A stretch of DNA of 35,127 nucleotides from an uncultured Erysipelotrichaceae bacterium (GCA_902778375.1 CACYXJ010000019.1:1-35127), one strand, 5' to 3'. Numbered from the stretch's first letter, positions 7,467 through 16,799 are shown. Made by a program: numbers and translations. Notes: a model not told the origin generated them from the letters alone.

Positions 7467-9812
7467 ATGAATCTGAAAGAACTGAAAACGGGAGAGAGCG
7501 GCATCATAACCGAAGTCGGCGGGGCAGGAGCGCTTCGCCAGCATTTTCTGGATATGGGCGTCATTCCCGGCGCATATGTGACGGTAGTAAAACTGGCTCC
7601 GCTGGGCGATCCGATGGAGATCCGCATTCATGGCTATGAGCTGACAATGCGGCTGGCGGAAGCGGAACAGATCACCGTCCGCATGGCAGATGAATCCGAC
7701 ATCGTCAAAGCGGACGCTGAAGTTCATATCAGCAGCGAACATCCAGGTCTTGGTGAAAGCGGCAGATATCACGATGCAAGCGAAGAACATCCGCTGCCGG
7801 ACGGAACACTGCTGACATTCGCCCTGGTCGGAAACCAGAATTCCGGCAAGACAACACTGTTCAACCAGCTGACCGGTTCCAACCAGCATGTCGGCAATTT
7901 TCCCGGTGTCACGGTCGACCGCAAGGACGGTGCTATCAAGGGATATCCCGACACTCTGGTCACGGATCTTCCGGGTATTTACTCCATGTCGCCGTACAGC
8001 GCCGAGGAAATCGTTTCCCGTAATATTGTCATCGAGGAAAAACCGAAAGCAATCATCAATATTGTCGATGCGACGAATATCGAGCGCAACCTGTATCTGA
8101 CGATGCAGCTGCTGGAGATGGATATGCCGATGGTCGTTGCCCTGAACATGATGGACGAAGTGACCGGCAACAAGGGAGCCGTCGATATCAACGGCATGGA
8201 GAACATGCTCGGTGTGCCGGTCATCCCGATCTCCGCGATCCGCAACGAAGGTGTGCAGGAACTTGTCCAGCATGCCCTTCATATCGCAAAGTACCAGGAG
8301 AGACCAAAGCAGCAGGATTTCTGCAGCAAGGAAGATTACGGCGGAGCCGTGCACCGCGCCATTCATGCCGTCCAGGCGATTATCGAGGACCATGCTGAAA
8401 GGGCGGGACTGCCGCTGCGCTTTGCGGCGACAAAGATCCTTGAAAACGACGAACTGGTCAGGCAGAAACTGGACCTTGATGACAATGAGACAGAGATGCT
8501 GGAACACATTGTCATCCAGATGGAAAAAGAAGGCGGACTGGACCGCAATGCCGCAGTGGCGGCGATGCGCTTCCGCTTTATCGAGAGTATTACCAAAGCA
8601 ACGGTGATCAAACCGGTCGAAAGCAGGGAACGCCTGCGTTCGGAAAAGATCGACCGGATCCTGACCGGAAAATGGACCGCGCTTCCGTGTTTTATCCTGA
8701 TCATGGGAATGGTCTTCTGGCTGACCTTCAATGTCATCGGCAGTTTCCTTCAGGACCAGCTGGCGGCTGTGATCGAAGGTCTGGCAGCTTCCTGCGATGC
8801 CTGGATGACTGCGGCGAACGTCAACGAAGCGGTGCATGGTCTGGTGATCAATGGTATTTTCGAAGGTGTCGGCAGCGTGCTCAGCTTCCTGCCGATCGTC
8901 GTCACACTGTTCTTCTTCCTTTCGATGATGGAGGACAGCGGGTATCTCGCCCGCATCGCCTTTGTCATGGACAAGCTGCTGCGCAAGATCGGACTTTCCG
9001 GCCGCAGTATCGTACCGATGCTGATCGGTTTCGGCTGTACGGTTCCCGCCGTCATGGCGACAAGAACGCTTCCCAGCCGGCGCGACCGCATGATGACGAT
9101 CCTGCTGACACCGTTCATGAGCTGTACGGCAAAACTGCCGATCTATGGATTCTTTGCAAACCGCTTCTTTCCGGAACAGGCAGGACTGATCATGATCGGA
9201 CTGTATGTTCTCGGCATCTGCACCGCTGTACTCTGCGCATACCTGTTCAAAAACACATTGTTCAAAGGCGAGGCTGTGCCGTTTGTCATGGAACTGCCGA
9301 ACTACCGCATGCCGGCACCGGGAAATGTGCTGCGGCTTTTGTGGGAAAAGGCAAGCGACTTCCTGACCCGGGCATTCTCGGTCATCTTTGTGGCGACGAT
9401 CGTTGTCTGGTTCCTGCAGAGTTTCGATGTCCATTTCAATCTGGTCACGGATTCTTCCCAAAGCATCATGTCGATGACAGCCGGATTCCTGGAGCCGCTG
9501 TTCGCACCGATCGGCATGGGCGACTGGCGTATCGTCACTGCCCTGATCAGCGGTTTTATGGCAAAGGAAAGTGTCGTGGCGACATTGAATGTCATGTTCG
9601 GGGAGAATATCGTCAACGCGATCACACCGCTGTGTGCTGCCAGCATTCTCGTATTCTCGCTGCTGTATACACCGTGTGTGGCAGCCGTGGCATCGATCCG
9701 CCGGGAAATCGGCAGCGGCCGGGCATTCCTGACCGTGATCTGGCAGTGTGCCATCGCCTGGTTTATGACCTTGCTGATCAGACTTATTCTGATTGCCTTT
9801 GGATTATCATAA
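7467..9812 (+). CDS. feoB: Ferrous iron transporter, FeoA-FeoB fusion
   Basis: 781 residues from ATG 7467. GGAAAAGAG lies upstream, while the in-frame ATG at 7440 has no ribosome site. Residues 1-75 form an SH3-like FeoA domain (LKELKTGESG...LGDPMEIRIHG). The FeoB G domain follows: G1 GNQNSGKTT at 122-130, G3 DLPG at 167-170, G4 NMMD at 227-230. Then come the membrane gates and core with GCTVPAVMATRTLPSRRDR and a second Gate block. It is a GTP-dependent Fe(II) importer in the inner membrane, used mainly under low oxygen. FeoA and FeoB are separate genes in many bacteria; here they are one chain. The candidate operator upstream suggests metal control. Confidence 0.96.
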   Translation: MNLKELKTGESGIITEVGGAGALRQHFLDMGVIPGAYVTVVKLAPLGDPMEIRIHGYELTMRLAEAEQITVRMADESDIVKADAEVHISSEHPGLGESGRYHDASEEHPLPDGTLLTFALVGNQNSGKTTLFNQLTGSNQHVGNFPGVTVDRKDGAIKGYPDTLVTDLPGIYSMSPYSAEEIVSRNIVIEEKPKAIINIVDATNIERNLYLTMQLLEMDMPMVVALNMMDEVTGNKGAVDINGMENMLGVPVIPISAIRNEGVQELVQHALHIAKYQERPKQQDFCSKEDYGGAVHRAIHAVQAIIEDHAERAGLPLRFAATKILENDELVRQKLDLDDNETEMLEHIVIQMEKEGGLDRNAAVAAMRFRFIESITKATVIKPVESRERLRSEKIDRILTGKWTALPCFILIMGMVFWLTFNVIGSFLQDQLAAVIEGLAASCDAWMTAANVNEAVHGLVINGIFEGVGSVLSFLPIVVTLFFFLSMMEDSGYLARIAFVMDKLLRKIGLSGRSIVPMLIGFGCTVPAVMATRTLPSRRDRMMTILLTPFMSCTAKLPIYGFFANRFFPEQAGLIMIGLYVLGICTAVLCAYLFKNTLFKGEAVPFVMELPNYRMPAPGNVLRLLWEKASDFLTRAFSVIFVATIVVWFLQSFDVHFNLVTDSSQSIMSMTAGFLEPLFAPIGMGDWRIVTALISGFMAKESVVATLNVMFGENIVNAITPLCAASILVFSLLYTPCVAAVASIRREIGSGRAFLTVIWQCAIAWFMTLLIRLILIAFGLS

Positions 9813-9817
9813 AAAAC

Positions 9818-9844
9818 AAGCTCTCCTGATTTTGGAGAGCTTTT
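9818..9844. terminator. Bidirectional terminator between feoAB and corA
   Basis: Stem AAGCTCTCC / GGAGAGCTT, loop TGATTTT, with an A run on the left and TTTT on the right. It serves both convergent genes. Confidence 0.85.
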
Positions 9845-9846
9845 GC

Positions 9847-10767
9847 TTACAGCCATTTTTTCTTTTTGAACCAGACCAGGGAAACGATGACAATCAGAAT
9901 ACTGACAATGATGACGACCGGATATCCCCATGGCCAGTACAGTTCCGGCATGTTGACAAAGTTCATGCCGTACCAGCCGGCAATCAGCGTCAAAGGCATG
10001 AAGATCGTCGTGACCACAGTCAGAAGGGTCATAATGTTGTTCTGTTTGATGCTCAGTTCGCCGGCAATCAGATCGCGCAGCTGGGCGATGTAATCCCGCA
10101 GCTGGCTGACGGTATCCTGCAGACGCTCGACCCGCTCCGAGAACAGGCGGAAATAGCGCAGGTTTTCCTCGGCGAAGAACTGGTTTTCGTTTTCTTCGAA
10201 CTCTCTGGCCACATCGATCAGATGTTCATAGTGTTTGTGGATATCAAGAAGATCGCTGCGGATATCGTTCAGTGACATCGGATACTCGTTGATATCACCT
10301 TTCATGATCATGTTTTCCATGCCGGACAGTTCCTCTTCGATCGATTCCAGAAGGGAAAGATCGTTGTGTATTGTTTCCTCGAGGAAGTCATAGATAAAAC
10401 GTTCCAGGGAAGGCAGCTTCCATCTTCTGGTCTGCTGGATCTGACGGACGACCCGCTCCGTATAATCGCTCTCGTCGATCAGGACAATTCCCTTTTCGTC
10501 CAGAGCGAAGGCAACCTTGTTCTTGCGGTCGCTGAAGCATTCATGATCGGGAATGTTGAATGTGCCGGTCAGGGAATCGTAATTGACCAGCGCCTTGGTA
10601 TCGCTGATGCGGTTCAGATTCAGATCCAGGTCGATGCCCATGTTAAAAGAATCCTTCACGGTTCTGTATTCTTCCGGCTTGAGGACGGCAACGTACTGCC
10701 ACTCTGTTTTCTGAATATCTTCCGGAGAGCATTCCTCGAGCATCTCCCTGATCAGGTAGTAGGTCAT
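9847..10767 (-). CDS. corA: CorA-family magnesium/divalent cation channel
   Basis: 306 residues. The signature YGMNFVNMP (GMN motif at the pore mouth) lies between the two C-terminal membrane helices, after a long helical stalk (about residues 140-235) rich in Glu/Arg/Leu. The N-terminal part is the cytoplasmic alpha/beta domain. The C-terminus FKKKKWL is the usual basic tail. It forms a pentameric channel for Mg2+ in the cytoplasmic membrane; some members move Co2+, Ni2+ or Zn2+. The start ATG has a rather distant GGAG, about 12 bases away. It is a single gene, convergent with feoAB. Confidence 0.92.
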   Translation of the reverse strand: MTYYLIREMLEECSPEDIQKTEWQYVAVLKPEEYRTVKDSFNMGIDLDLNLNRISDTKALVNYDSLTGTFNIPDHECFSDRKNKVAFALDEKGIVLIDESDYTERVVRQIQQTRRWKLPSLERFIYDFLEETIHNDLSLLESIEEELSGMENMIMKGDINEYPMSLNDIRSDLLDIHKHYEHLIDVAREFEENENQFFAEENLRYFRLFSERVERLQDTVSQLRDYIAQLRDLIAGELSIKQNNIMTLLTVVTTIFMPLTLIAGWYGMNFVNMPELYWPWGYPVVIIVSILIVIVSLVWFKKKKWL

Positions 10768-10816
10768 AAAAACGGACGCTCCAATCTTTTCCCATAAAGG
10801 GGTCAGTGATGATACT

Positions 10817-10845
10817 ATTATATACGTTATTGACAGCGTACTGAA
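10817..10845 (-). promoter_or_regulatory. Promoter of corA
   Basis: On the minus strand, TATAAT (10817-10822) with TTCAGT 17 bases upstream (10840-10845, 3 of 6 match to TTGACA). This gives a leader of about 43 bases. Confidence 0.45.
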
Positions 10846-10863
10846 ATTGTGAGGTGGAAAATG

Positions 10864-11511
10864 ATGAAAAAACTGTTATTGCCGGCTGCCATGCTGGCGT
10901 TAATGATCACTGGATGTTCCCGGCCGACAGCAGAAAACGGCACAGCAAAGCCTGCGGAAGAGAAGACAGAAGAGACTTCTGAAGAAAAGGAAGCAGCCGA
11001 TACACAGCTGCTCAGCGGCATGCATCATGCCGAGATCACGATCAGGGACTACGGTGTGATCAAGGTCGAACTGGATGCTGATGAAGCGCCGATCACTGTC
11101 ACCAACTTTGTCGAACTGGCACAGAGCGGTTTCTATGACGGACTGACCTTTCACCGCATCATCGACGGTTTCATGATCCAGGGCGGCGATCCCACCGGAA
11201 CCGGAACCGGCGGCTCCAACAAGAAAATCAAGGGCGAGTTCTCACAGAACGGTGTCGAGAATAACATCTCCCATACCGAAGGTGTCATTTCCATGGCCCG
11301 TGCCCAGAATCCTGACAGCGCGACTTCCCAGTTCTTCATCACTGTTGCCGATGCTGTTTATCTGGACAGCGCCTATGCGGCATTCGGCCATGTCACGGAA
11401 GGACTGGATATTGCCAAGAAAATCGCTGCCGATGCCAGACCGACCGATGCCAACGGCACCATCAGGCCTGAGGAACAGCCGGTTATTGAAAGCATTGTGA
11501 TCATTGACTGA
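10864..11511 (+). CDS. Cyclophilin-type peptidyl-prolyl isomerase, lipoprotein
   Basis: 215 residues from ATG 10864. An adjacent ATG at 10861 and a GTG at 10849 are in frame, but GAGGTGG at 10851-10857 spaces best to 10864. Short basic start, hydrophobic core and lipobox MITGC, then a Glu/Lys/Thr-rich linker to about residue 50. The cyclophilin domain follows with FHRIIDGFMIQGGDPTGTG, ending in the usual SQFFITV and FGHVTEG blocks. It should catalyse proline isomerisation on the outer face of the membrane and help fold exported proteins. Bounded downstream by a terminator. Confidence 0.93.
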   Translation: MKKLLLPAAMLALMITGCSRPTAENGTAKPAEEKTEETSEEKEAADTQLLSGMHHAEITIRDYGVIKVELDADEAPITVTNFVELAQSGFYDGLTFHRIIDGFMIQGGDPTGTGTGGSNKKIKGEFSQNGVENNISHTEGVISMARAQNPDSATSQFFITVADAVYLDSAYAAFGHVTEGLDIAKKIAADARPTDANGTIRPEEQPVIESIVIID

Positions 11512-11538
11512 CCGGAATCGTATGATTCCGGTTTTTTT
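11511..11538 (+). terminator. Rho-independent terminator after the cyclophilin gene
   Basis: Stem ACCGGAATC / GATTCCGGT with loop GTAT and a run of seven T. The stem begins at the last base of the stop codon. Confidence 0.9.
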
Positions 11539-11620
11539 ATGACAAGCATGTTTGCGGAAAAATGGAAGACTGTTATTTTGCCGGCAATTCTGTTAATCAG
11601 ATAGATGCGGAGGTACCAGA

Positions 11621-12337
11621 ATGCAATATGTCATGAGCGATTTGCACGGCTGCTATGAAGAGTATATGCAGGCCCTGAAAGAAATCAATTTTACGGATGA
11701 CGATATCCTCTATGTCGACGGTGATGTTCTTGACCGCGGTCCCGAACCGATCCGCATCCTGCAGGATATGATGATGCGCACCAATGTCTATCCGCTGCTG
11801 GGAAACCATGAATTCATGGCACTGCAGGTGCTGCGCAAGCTCGGTGTCGAAATCACCGATGAATCGATTGCCGCCCTGCAGGAGGAAGACCTGGAAGCGT
11901 TCCGCAACTGGATGAATGACGGCGGGGAAACGACAGTGCGTCAGTTCTGCGCCTGCAGCGAAGACGAAAGGGAAATGATTCTTGAATATCTGGAGGAATT
12001 CTCCCTGATCGAGGAAACGGAAGCAGGCGGCAGAGAGTATGTCATTGTCCATGCCGGTCTGGAACCGTTCGACCCGGATAAAGATCTGCAGGACTATGAC
12101 CTGATCGCATGCATTTTCTGGAGTCCCGATCCTGATCAGAGATACTATGAAGACAGAATTGTCATCAGCGGCCATACACCGACACTGGCATTCCCGGAAC
12201 CTTTAAAGGGAAAGGTCATCGAGAAAAACGGCCATGTCCTGATCGACTGCGGCTGTGTGTTCGGTGGCAGCCTTGCCGTATATTGTCTGGACAACGGACA
12301 GGTGACATATATTCCGGCGAAAAAGGGAAGACGATAA
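11621..12337 (+). CDS. PPP-type metallophosphoesterase (protein phosphatase / Ap4A-hydrolase-like)
   Basis: 238 residues with the full set of metallophosphoesterase motifs: SDLHGC (D7, H9), GDVLDRGP, LLGNHE, HAGLEP and SGHTPT. This order is that of the PPP group, which includes bacterial Ser/Thr phosphatases (PrpE, lambda phosphatase) and symmetrical Ap4A hydrolases. The DRGP and GNHE blocks do not separate these activities. Cytoplasmic, no signal sequence. GCGGAGG lies 8 bases before the start. The stop overlaps the next start by one base (TAATG), so it is co-transcribed with the spermidine-synthase-like gene. Confidence 0.88.
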   Translation: MQYVMSDLHGCYEEYMQALKEINFTDDDILYVDGDVLDRGPEPIRILQDMMMRTNVYPLLGNHEFMALQVLRKLGVEITDESIAALQEEDLEAFRNWMNDGGETTVRQFCACSEDEREMILEYLEEFSLIEETEAGGREYVIVHAGLEPFDPDKDLQDYDLIACIFWSPDPDQRYYEDRIVISGHTPTLAFPEPLKGKVIEKNGHVLIDCGCVFGGSLAVYCLDNGQVTYIPAKKGRR

Positions 12338-13131
12338 TGAAAAAGAAATATCAGATCACGAAAAGAACCGATTCGAAAGGCCGGGAAGTTCTTGCCTACG
12401 GATACGGCGATATCATGCATTCAGCGGTTTACCTCGATCCTGCTCATAAGCACGAACTTGTGTTTCCTTATAACCGCGCTTTTCTGCAGGCAATTGATAT
12501 GACTGGCGGAAAGGGAAACGTGCTGGTGATCGGCGGCGGGATGTACACACTGCCGTCTTATCTGATCCGTTTTTATCCGAATCTGCAGGTCGATGTCCTG
12601 GAACCGGATGAAACGACAGTCAGTGCCGCAGAAAAGTACTTCGGTCTGCGTGAACTCTACGCTGAAATTCCTGATGCCGCAGAGCGTCTGAAAATCATGG
12701 CCGCTTTTGGCAGGGAGTATCTGTCATCCTGTGCGAAACAGTATGACATTATCATCAACGATGCCTTCAGCGGATCCGAACCGGCCTATGACCTGATGAG
12801 CAGGGAAGCAGCTGAACTGATCCATGATCATCTGAAAGAAACAGGTATATATGCCGCCAATGTGCTCGGCAGCGAAGAACTGTACGAATCTGATTTCATG
12901 CTCGACGAAATGGGGACACTGAAAAGCGTGTTTTCCTATACAACATGTGATGAGGCAAAAGACGGCGAAGGCGGACCTTTCTGCAATTACATCGTCTTCG
13001 CTTCGGACACGGATTATTTCCGGGATCCCTTCATTGACGAACTGCTGCAGGGAACACAGATCATAGAGGACCGGGATCTTGCCCATCTGAAGGAATTCTA
13101 TGAGGTTCTTTCCGTTGTCAGCAGAATGTAA
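12337..13131 (+). CDS. Spermidine synthase-like SAM-fold protein
   Basis: 264 residues from ATG 12337; GGGAAG is 6 bases upstream and the previous stop overlaps by one base. Rossmann-type methyltransferase fold: glycine loop VLVIGGGMYTLPSYL, the acidic end of beta-2 as VDVLEPDE, and YDIIINDAFSG where aminopropyltransferases have their catalytic Asp. The short N-terminal beta domain (residues 1-40) also fits the polyamine synthase family. True spermidine synthases usually have Q-x-D and D-P-x-D motifs that I do not see clearly, so it may use another substrate. No polyamine genes are nearby. Confidence 0.72.
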   Translation: MKKKYQITKRTDSKGREVLAYGYGDIMHSAVYLDPAHKHELVFPYNRAFLQAIDMTGGKGNVLVIGGGMYTLPSYLIRFYPNLQVDVLEPDETTVSAAEKYFGLRELYAEIPDAAERLKIMAAFGREYLSSCAKQYDIIINDAFSGSEPAYDLMSREAAELIHDHLKETGIYAANVLGSEELYESDFMLDEMGTLKSVFSYTTCDEAKDGEGGPFCNYIVFASDTDYFRDPFIDELLQGTQIIEDRDLAHLKEFYEVLSVVSRM

Positions 13132-13165
13132 AGTATTGTATTGTTTGTGTAAAGAGGAACGTATT

Positions 13166-14023
13166 ATGAAAACAATCGGATATTATAACGGACAGTTGGG
13201 AAAGCTTGAGGAAATGCAGATTCCGATGCAGGACAGAGCCCTGTACTTTGGTGATGGGGTCTATGATTTCACACCTGCCTACAACGGGAAGATGTTTGCC
13301 CTCGAGGATCATCTGACCCGCTTTTTCCGTTCCATGCAGATGCTGAAGATCGAACCGTACTGCGACCGCGAGACCTTGAAAACGGAACTGGAGCGCTGCG
13401 TCGCGGCAGCGGAAAGCACAGAGCCGATGGCTGTCTACTGGCAGACATCGCGCGGCAACTGCCGGCGCAATCATGTTTTCCCGCCGGAAGGAACACCGAC
13501 AACACTGCTGATCACGGTTACACCGCTGAGGGCAGATCTGAAGAAGCAGCTGAAACTGATTTCCTTCGAGGACAAGCGGTTCAAGTACTGCCACATCAAG
13601 ACATTGAATCTGATACCAAATGTCCTGGCTGCTGAGTATGCCGAAGAACACGGCTGTCAGGAAGCTGTGTTCCACCGCGGGAAATACATGACGGAATGTG
13701 CCCACAGTTCCCTGGTCCTGCTCAAGGACGGGGTGATGCTGGCACCGCCGCTGGATGAACTGATCCTGCCGTCCATTACCCGTGCCCACATCATGACGAT
13801 TGCCGAGAAACTGCATATTCCAAGAGATCTCCGGCAGATCACAATGGATGAAGTCAGGGACGCGGATGAACTGATCGTACTGAGTTCCAGCAAACTGATC
13901 AGCCGCGCCTGCGAGCTGGATGGTGAACCGGTGGGCGGCAAGGACACGGAACGTTTCATGAAGCTGCGGGACGGATACTTCCGGATGCTGAAAGAAGAAA
14001 CCGGTTATGAGATGGAGGTCTGA
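13166..14023 (+). CDS. dat: D-amino acid (D-alanine) aminotransferase, PLP fold type IV
   Basis: 285 residues from ATG 13166, with AAAGAGG 8 bases upstream; the in-frame extension to 13100 is rejected because it runs back into the previous gene. The PLP lysine is K145 in CHIKTLNLIPNVLA, the same number as in the well-studied Bacillus enzyme, and YFGDGVYDF is the family's N-terminal block. It interconverts D-alanine and D-glutamate with their keto acids and so supplies D-Glu for peptidoglycan; alr elsewhere in the window would supply D-Ala. It is 3 bases from iadA, so the two are one operon. Confidence 0.92.
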   Translation: MKTIGYYNGQLGKLEEMQIPMQDRALYFGDGVYDFTPAYNGKMFALEDHLTRFFRSMQMLKIEPYCDRETLKTELERCVAAAESTEPMAVYWQTSRGNCRRNHVFPPEGTPTTLLITVTPLRADLKKQLKLISFEDKRFKYCHIKTLNLIPNVLAAEYAEEHGCQEAVFHRGKYMTECAHSSLVLLKDGVMLAPPLDELILPSITRAHIMTIAEKLHIPRDLRQITMDEVRDADELIVLSSSKLISRACELDGEPVGGKDTERFMKLRDGYFRMLKEETGYEMEV

Positions 14024-14026
14024 GGC

Positions 14027-15163
14027 ATGTTTACACTGATCCGCAACGCGCATGTATATGCACCGATTGAAAAAGGATATCTGGACATCCTGGTCTGCAA
14101 TGACAAGATCGTTCAGATCGGCGATCATCTCATGCTGGATCTGCCTGATATGGAAGTTATCGAAGCGGAAGGAAAGATCCTTCTTCCCGGTTTCATTGAC
14201 CAACATGTCCATATTATCGGCGGTGGCGGTGAAGATGGGTTCGCCTCTCTGATCCGGGAAGTGCAGATGACGGATTGTGTCAGCTGCGGTGTCACTTCTG
14301 TTGTCGGCCTGCTTGGCACCGATCATCATGCCAAGAGCGTCGAGACTCTGGTTGCCCGCACCAAAGCACTCAGAGAACAGGGAATGAGCGCCTGGTGCCT
14401 GACCGGCTCCTACGCATATCCATCCATTACCCTGACCGGTTCGGTTGCCCGTGATATCGCCTTCATCGATGAGATCATCGGTGTCAAGGTCGCCATTTCC
14501 GATCACCGCTCTTCTGAAATCACACCTAAGGAACTGGCCAGACTTGCGACACAGGCGAGAACGGCGGGTCTGCTGGCGAAGAAACCCGGCTATGTCCATA
14601 TGCATACCGGCAGCGGCAAGAAGGGCTACAGCGATGTGATCCGTGTCCTTCATGCGACGGATATTCCTGTTTCCCAGTTCCGGCCGACGCACTTCGATCT
14701 GAATTATCCCGGTGCCGAGGAATTCGTGGCAATGGGCGGCTATGCCGATTTCACAACCGGTACCGACACGGCAGCCACTGCCCGGAAACTGAAGAATGCC
14801 ATGAGCCGCATGCGCCGCGAACAGATGACGCTGAGTTCCGACTCCAACGGCAGTTTCCCGCAGTGGGACGAAAACAGCAACCTGATCGGTATGGGAATCG
14901 GAAGGATGGATACATTGTTCGACACGGTCCGTCATCTGATCACAGATCATGATGTGCCGATCAATGATGCCATTACACTGATCACCACCAACGTTGCCCA
15001 GGCCTTGCAGCTGTATCCGCGTAAAGGTACCATCGAAGTCGGATCGGATGCCGATCTGGTGATGCTGGACAGAAATCTTGAAATCGATACTGTTATGGCA
15101 ATGGGAAAGATCGCTGTCCGCGACGGCAGCCTGTGCGTGCGCAATTATTACGATTATCAATAG
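14027..15163 (+). CDS. iadA: Isoaspartyl dipeptidase (beta-aspartyl dipeptidase)
   Basis: 378 residues of the amidohydrolase superfamily. All metal and catalytic residues line up with IadA: HxH at H60/H62 (FIDQHVHIIGGGGEDG), bridging carboxylated lysine K154 (GVKVAISDHRSS), H193 in HMHTGSGK, H222 and D272 in SSDSNGS. It splits beta-linked Asp dipeptides that arise from protein damage or wall breakdown. The end of the dat gene provides GGAGG. It lies between dat and a membrane protein gene in one direction with gaps of 3 and 18 bases, consistent with an amino-acid or peptide recycling unit. Confidence 0.94.
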   Translation: MFTLIRNAHVYAPIEKGYLDILVCNDKIVQIGDHLMLDLPDMEVIEAEGKILLPGFIDQHVHIIGGGGEDGFASLIREVQMTDCVSCGVTSVVGLLGTDHHAKSVETLVARTKALREQGMSAWCLTGSYAYPSITLTGSVARDIAFIDEIIGVKVAISDHRSSEITPKELARLATQARTAGLLAKKPGYVHMHTGSGKKGYSDVIRVLHATDIPVSQFRPTHFDLNYPGAEEFVAMGGYADFTTGTDTAATARKLKNAMSRMRREQMTLSSDSNGSFPQWDENSNLIGMGIGRMDTLFDTVRHLITDHDVPINDAITLITTNVAQALQLYPRKGTIEVGSDADLVMLDRNLEIDTVMAMGKIAVRDGSLCVRNYYDYQ

Positions 15164-15181
15164 ACAGAAGGGGAAATACAA

Positions 15182-15796
15182 ATGAACCCAAAAGCAAAAA
15201 ATATATTCTACTGTTTCCTCGGCGTGGTCATCATTGGTCTTGGCTGCGCTCTGTTCAAACAGTCTCATTGCGGCAATGACGCTTTTACGGCACTGAATAT
15301 CACCATCTCGGAAAGAACCGGAATTTCTCTTGGTACAGTGACAGTGCTGATGAACTGCTTCTATCTGATTTTCCCACTGATCTGGGGCAGGAAGTATATC
15401 AATATCGGCACGATCCTCAACGGTGTCCTGCTTGGCTACATCGTCGATTTCTTCTTCAAGCTGATCAACGGTATCTGCGGCGATCCTTCTTCCTTTATCA
15501 TCCAGCTGCTCTGGCTGGTTCCGGCAGTCATTGTCATCTCGCTGGGTATCTCGCTGTATCAGACTGCGGATCTCGGTGTCGGACCGTATGACTACCTGGC
15601 TCTGGGACTCAGGGATCATCTGCATTTCCCGTATTTCGCATGCCGTATCTTCACCGATTCACTCTGTGCCCTGATTGCTTTCCTGATGGGCGGACTGATT
15701 GGCATCGGCACCCTGTTATGCGCATTGTGTCTGGGACCGTTCACCCAGTTCTTCGATCAGTCAGTTTCTCAGAAACTGATGCCGAAAACAGAATAA
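15182..15796 (+). CDS. YczE/YitT-type integral membrane protein
   Basis: 204 residues with about five or six hydrophobic segments. The pattern GVVIIGLGCALFKQSHCGNDAF and the internal near-repeat VISLGISLYQTADLGVGPYD are typical of the YczE/YyaS family: each half has G-x-x-L followed by a polar G-x-x/D-x-F/Y motif, which suggests an internal duplication. The biochemical role of the family is not known. AGAAGGGG precedes the start. It is the last gene of the dat-iadA unit, followed by a terminator. Confidence 0.85.
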   Translation: MNPKAKNIFYCFLGVVIIGLGCALFKQSHCGNDAFTALNITISERTGISLGTVTVLMNCFYLIFPLIWGRKYINIGTILNGVLLGYIVDFFFKLINGICGDPSSFIIQLLWLVPAVIVISLGISLYQTADLGVGPYDYLALGLRDHLHFPYFACRIFTDSLCALIAFLMGGLIGIGTLLCALCLGPFTQFFDQSVSQKLMPKTE

Positions 15797-15804
15797 GGAA
15801 AGAA

Positions 15805-15838
15805 AAAAACCAGAGTTTTGATTCAAACTCTGGTTTTT
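15805..15838. terminator. Bidirectional terminator between the YczE-like gene and the esterase gene
   Basis: Stem ACCAGAGTTT / AAACTCTGGT, loop TGATTC, flanked by an A run and a T run. Confidence 0.88.
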
Positions 15839-15845
15839 GTGTGCG

Positions 15846-16751
15846 CTATTTAAAGCATTCCTGCATGAATGCATCGGCAGTGGCCAGCATTTCTTCGTTC
15901 CAGAAATCCGGTCCGCCGTGATCTGCTCCTTTGACAAGTACCAGTCGTGCCTGATGACCGGTTTCGATCATCCGGTCATAGAGACGGACACTGCATTCCG
16001 GATGCACGGTCCTGTCCTTGGTGCCGTGGAAGATCAGCATCGGTGCGATCTTTGTGTCTTCGAAGATATTGCATTCCGCCGACATGGCCCGCTTCATCTC
16101 TTCGTTTTCGGAAAGGTCGATACCGCCGGCTTCCAGACCTTCCGGGCTGTCCGGTTTCAGGTGGTTGGGAGTGGAAGGATTGCTGTAATCGAACATGAAA
16201 CTGCAGGAACCGTAGTAATTGATGATGCCTGACACTTCCGCCGATACACCCGGGAACATGTTTTCTTCAGTGTCATCATTATGTCTGAATCCGCCATAGA
16301 CAGCGGTATGGCCGCCGGAAGAAGAACCGGCCAGGATCATCCGTTCCGGATCGATATTGTATTCTTCCGCGTGCGAGCGCAGGAAGCGCACGGCATTGAG
16401 GGCGTCGATGATCGGGGCGGGGAAGGAAGCGATACCCGAATGACGGTATTCGACAATCGCGCAAACGTAGCCGCGGGCTGCCATTTTGGAAAGCAGCGGC
16501 ACACCGGCATGGATGTGCTGTTTTTTCCAGCCGCTTCCCTGGACATATACCATGCAGGGATAGCTGCCTTTCATCTGATTGCGGCAGTAGGGCATCATGA
16601 TCTGCAGGTGCAGGGGAGTGCCGTTCATGGTCACATATTCGATGTCATTGAGATAGACAACACCGATATCATTGCCGTCGGTATTGACAGTCTCGAAACG
16701 ATTATCGATGAATTCGGGATATTCTTCATAGGTCCATTTTTTGATTTCCAT
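15846..16751 (-). CDS. Alpha/beta-hydrolase, esterase/lipase (acetyl-esterase-like)
   Basis: 301 residues from the ATG at 16751; a TTG three codons upstream is in frame, but AGAGAGG spaces well to the ATG. Nucleophile elbow GSSSG (S144), oxyanion-hole region QGSGW (residues 71-75, in place of the usual HGGGW), catalytic Asp in HGTKDRTVHPE and His in GADHGG. No signal peptide, so cytoplasmic. It resembles the BD-FAE and carbohydrate acetyl-esterase groups, so removal of acyl groups from imported sugars is plausible. The upstream gene on the same strand is an AEC carrier, with a 48-base gap that holds a possible -10 box (TACAAT, 16777-16782). Confidence 0.85.
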   Translation of the reverse strand: MEIKKWTYEEYPEFIDNRFETVNTDGNDIGVVYLNDIEYVTMNGTPLHLQIMMPYCRNQMKGSYPCMVYVQGSGWKKQHIHAGVPLLSKMAARGYVCAIVEYRHSGIASFPAPIIDALNAVRFLRSHAEEYNIDPERMILAGSSSGGHTAVYGGFRHNDDTEENMFPGVSAEVSGIINYYGSCSFMFDYSNPSTPNHLKPDSPEGLEAGGIDLSENEEMKRAMSAECNIFEDTKIAPMLIFHGTKDRTVHPECSVRLYDRMIETGHQARLVLVKGADHGGPDFWNEEMLATADAFMQECFK

Positions 16752-16799
16752 ACTGTTCAACCTCTCTTCTGTTTCTATTGTAAACTAATTGATCTGTTT

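Noticed and set aside
7422..9461. 679-codon open frame on the minus strand across feoAB
   Set aside because: It mirrors the feoAB codon pattern, has no ribosome site, and its translation is His/Asp/Gln-rich without family motifs. It is an antisense shadow.
13118..15625. 835-codon open frame on the minus strand across dat, iadA and the YczE-like gene
   Set aside because: The three plus-strand genes have intact catalytic motifs and ribosome sites; the antisense product is low-complexity His/Gln/Asp sequence crossing gene borders.
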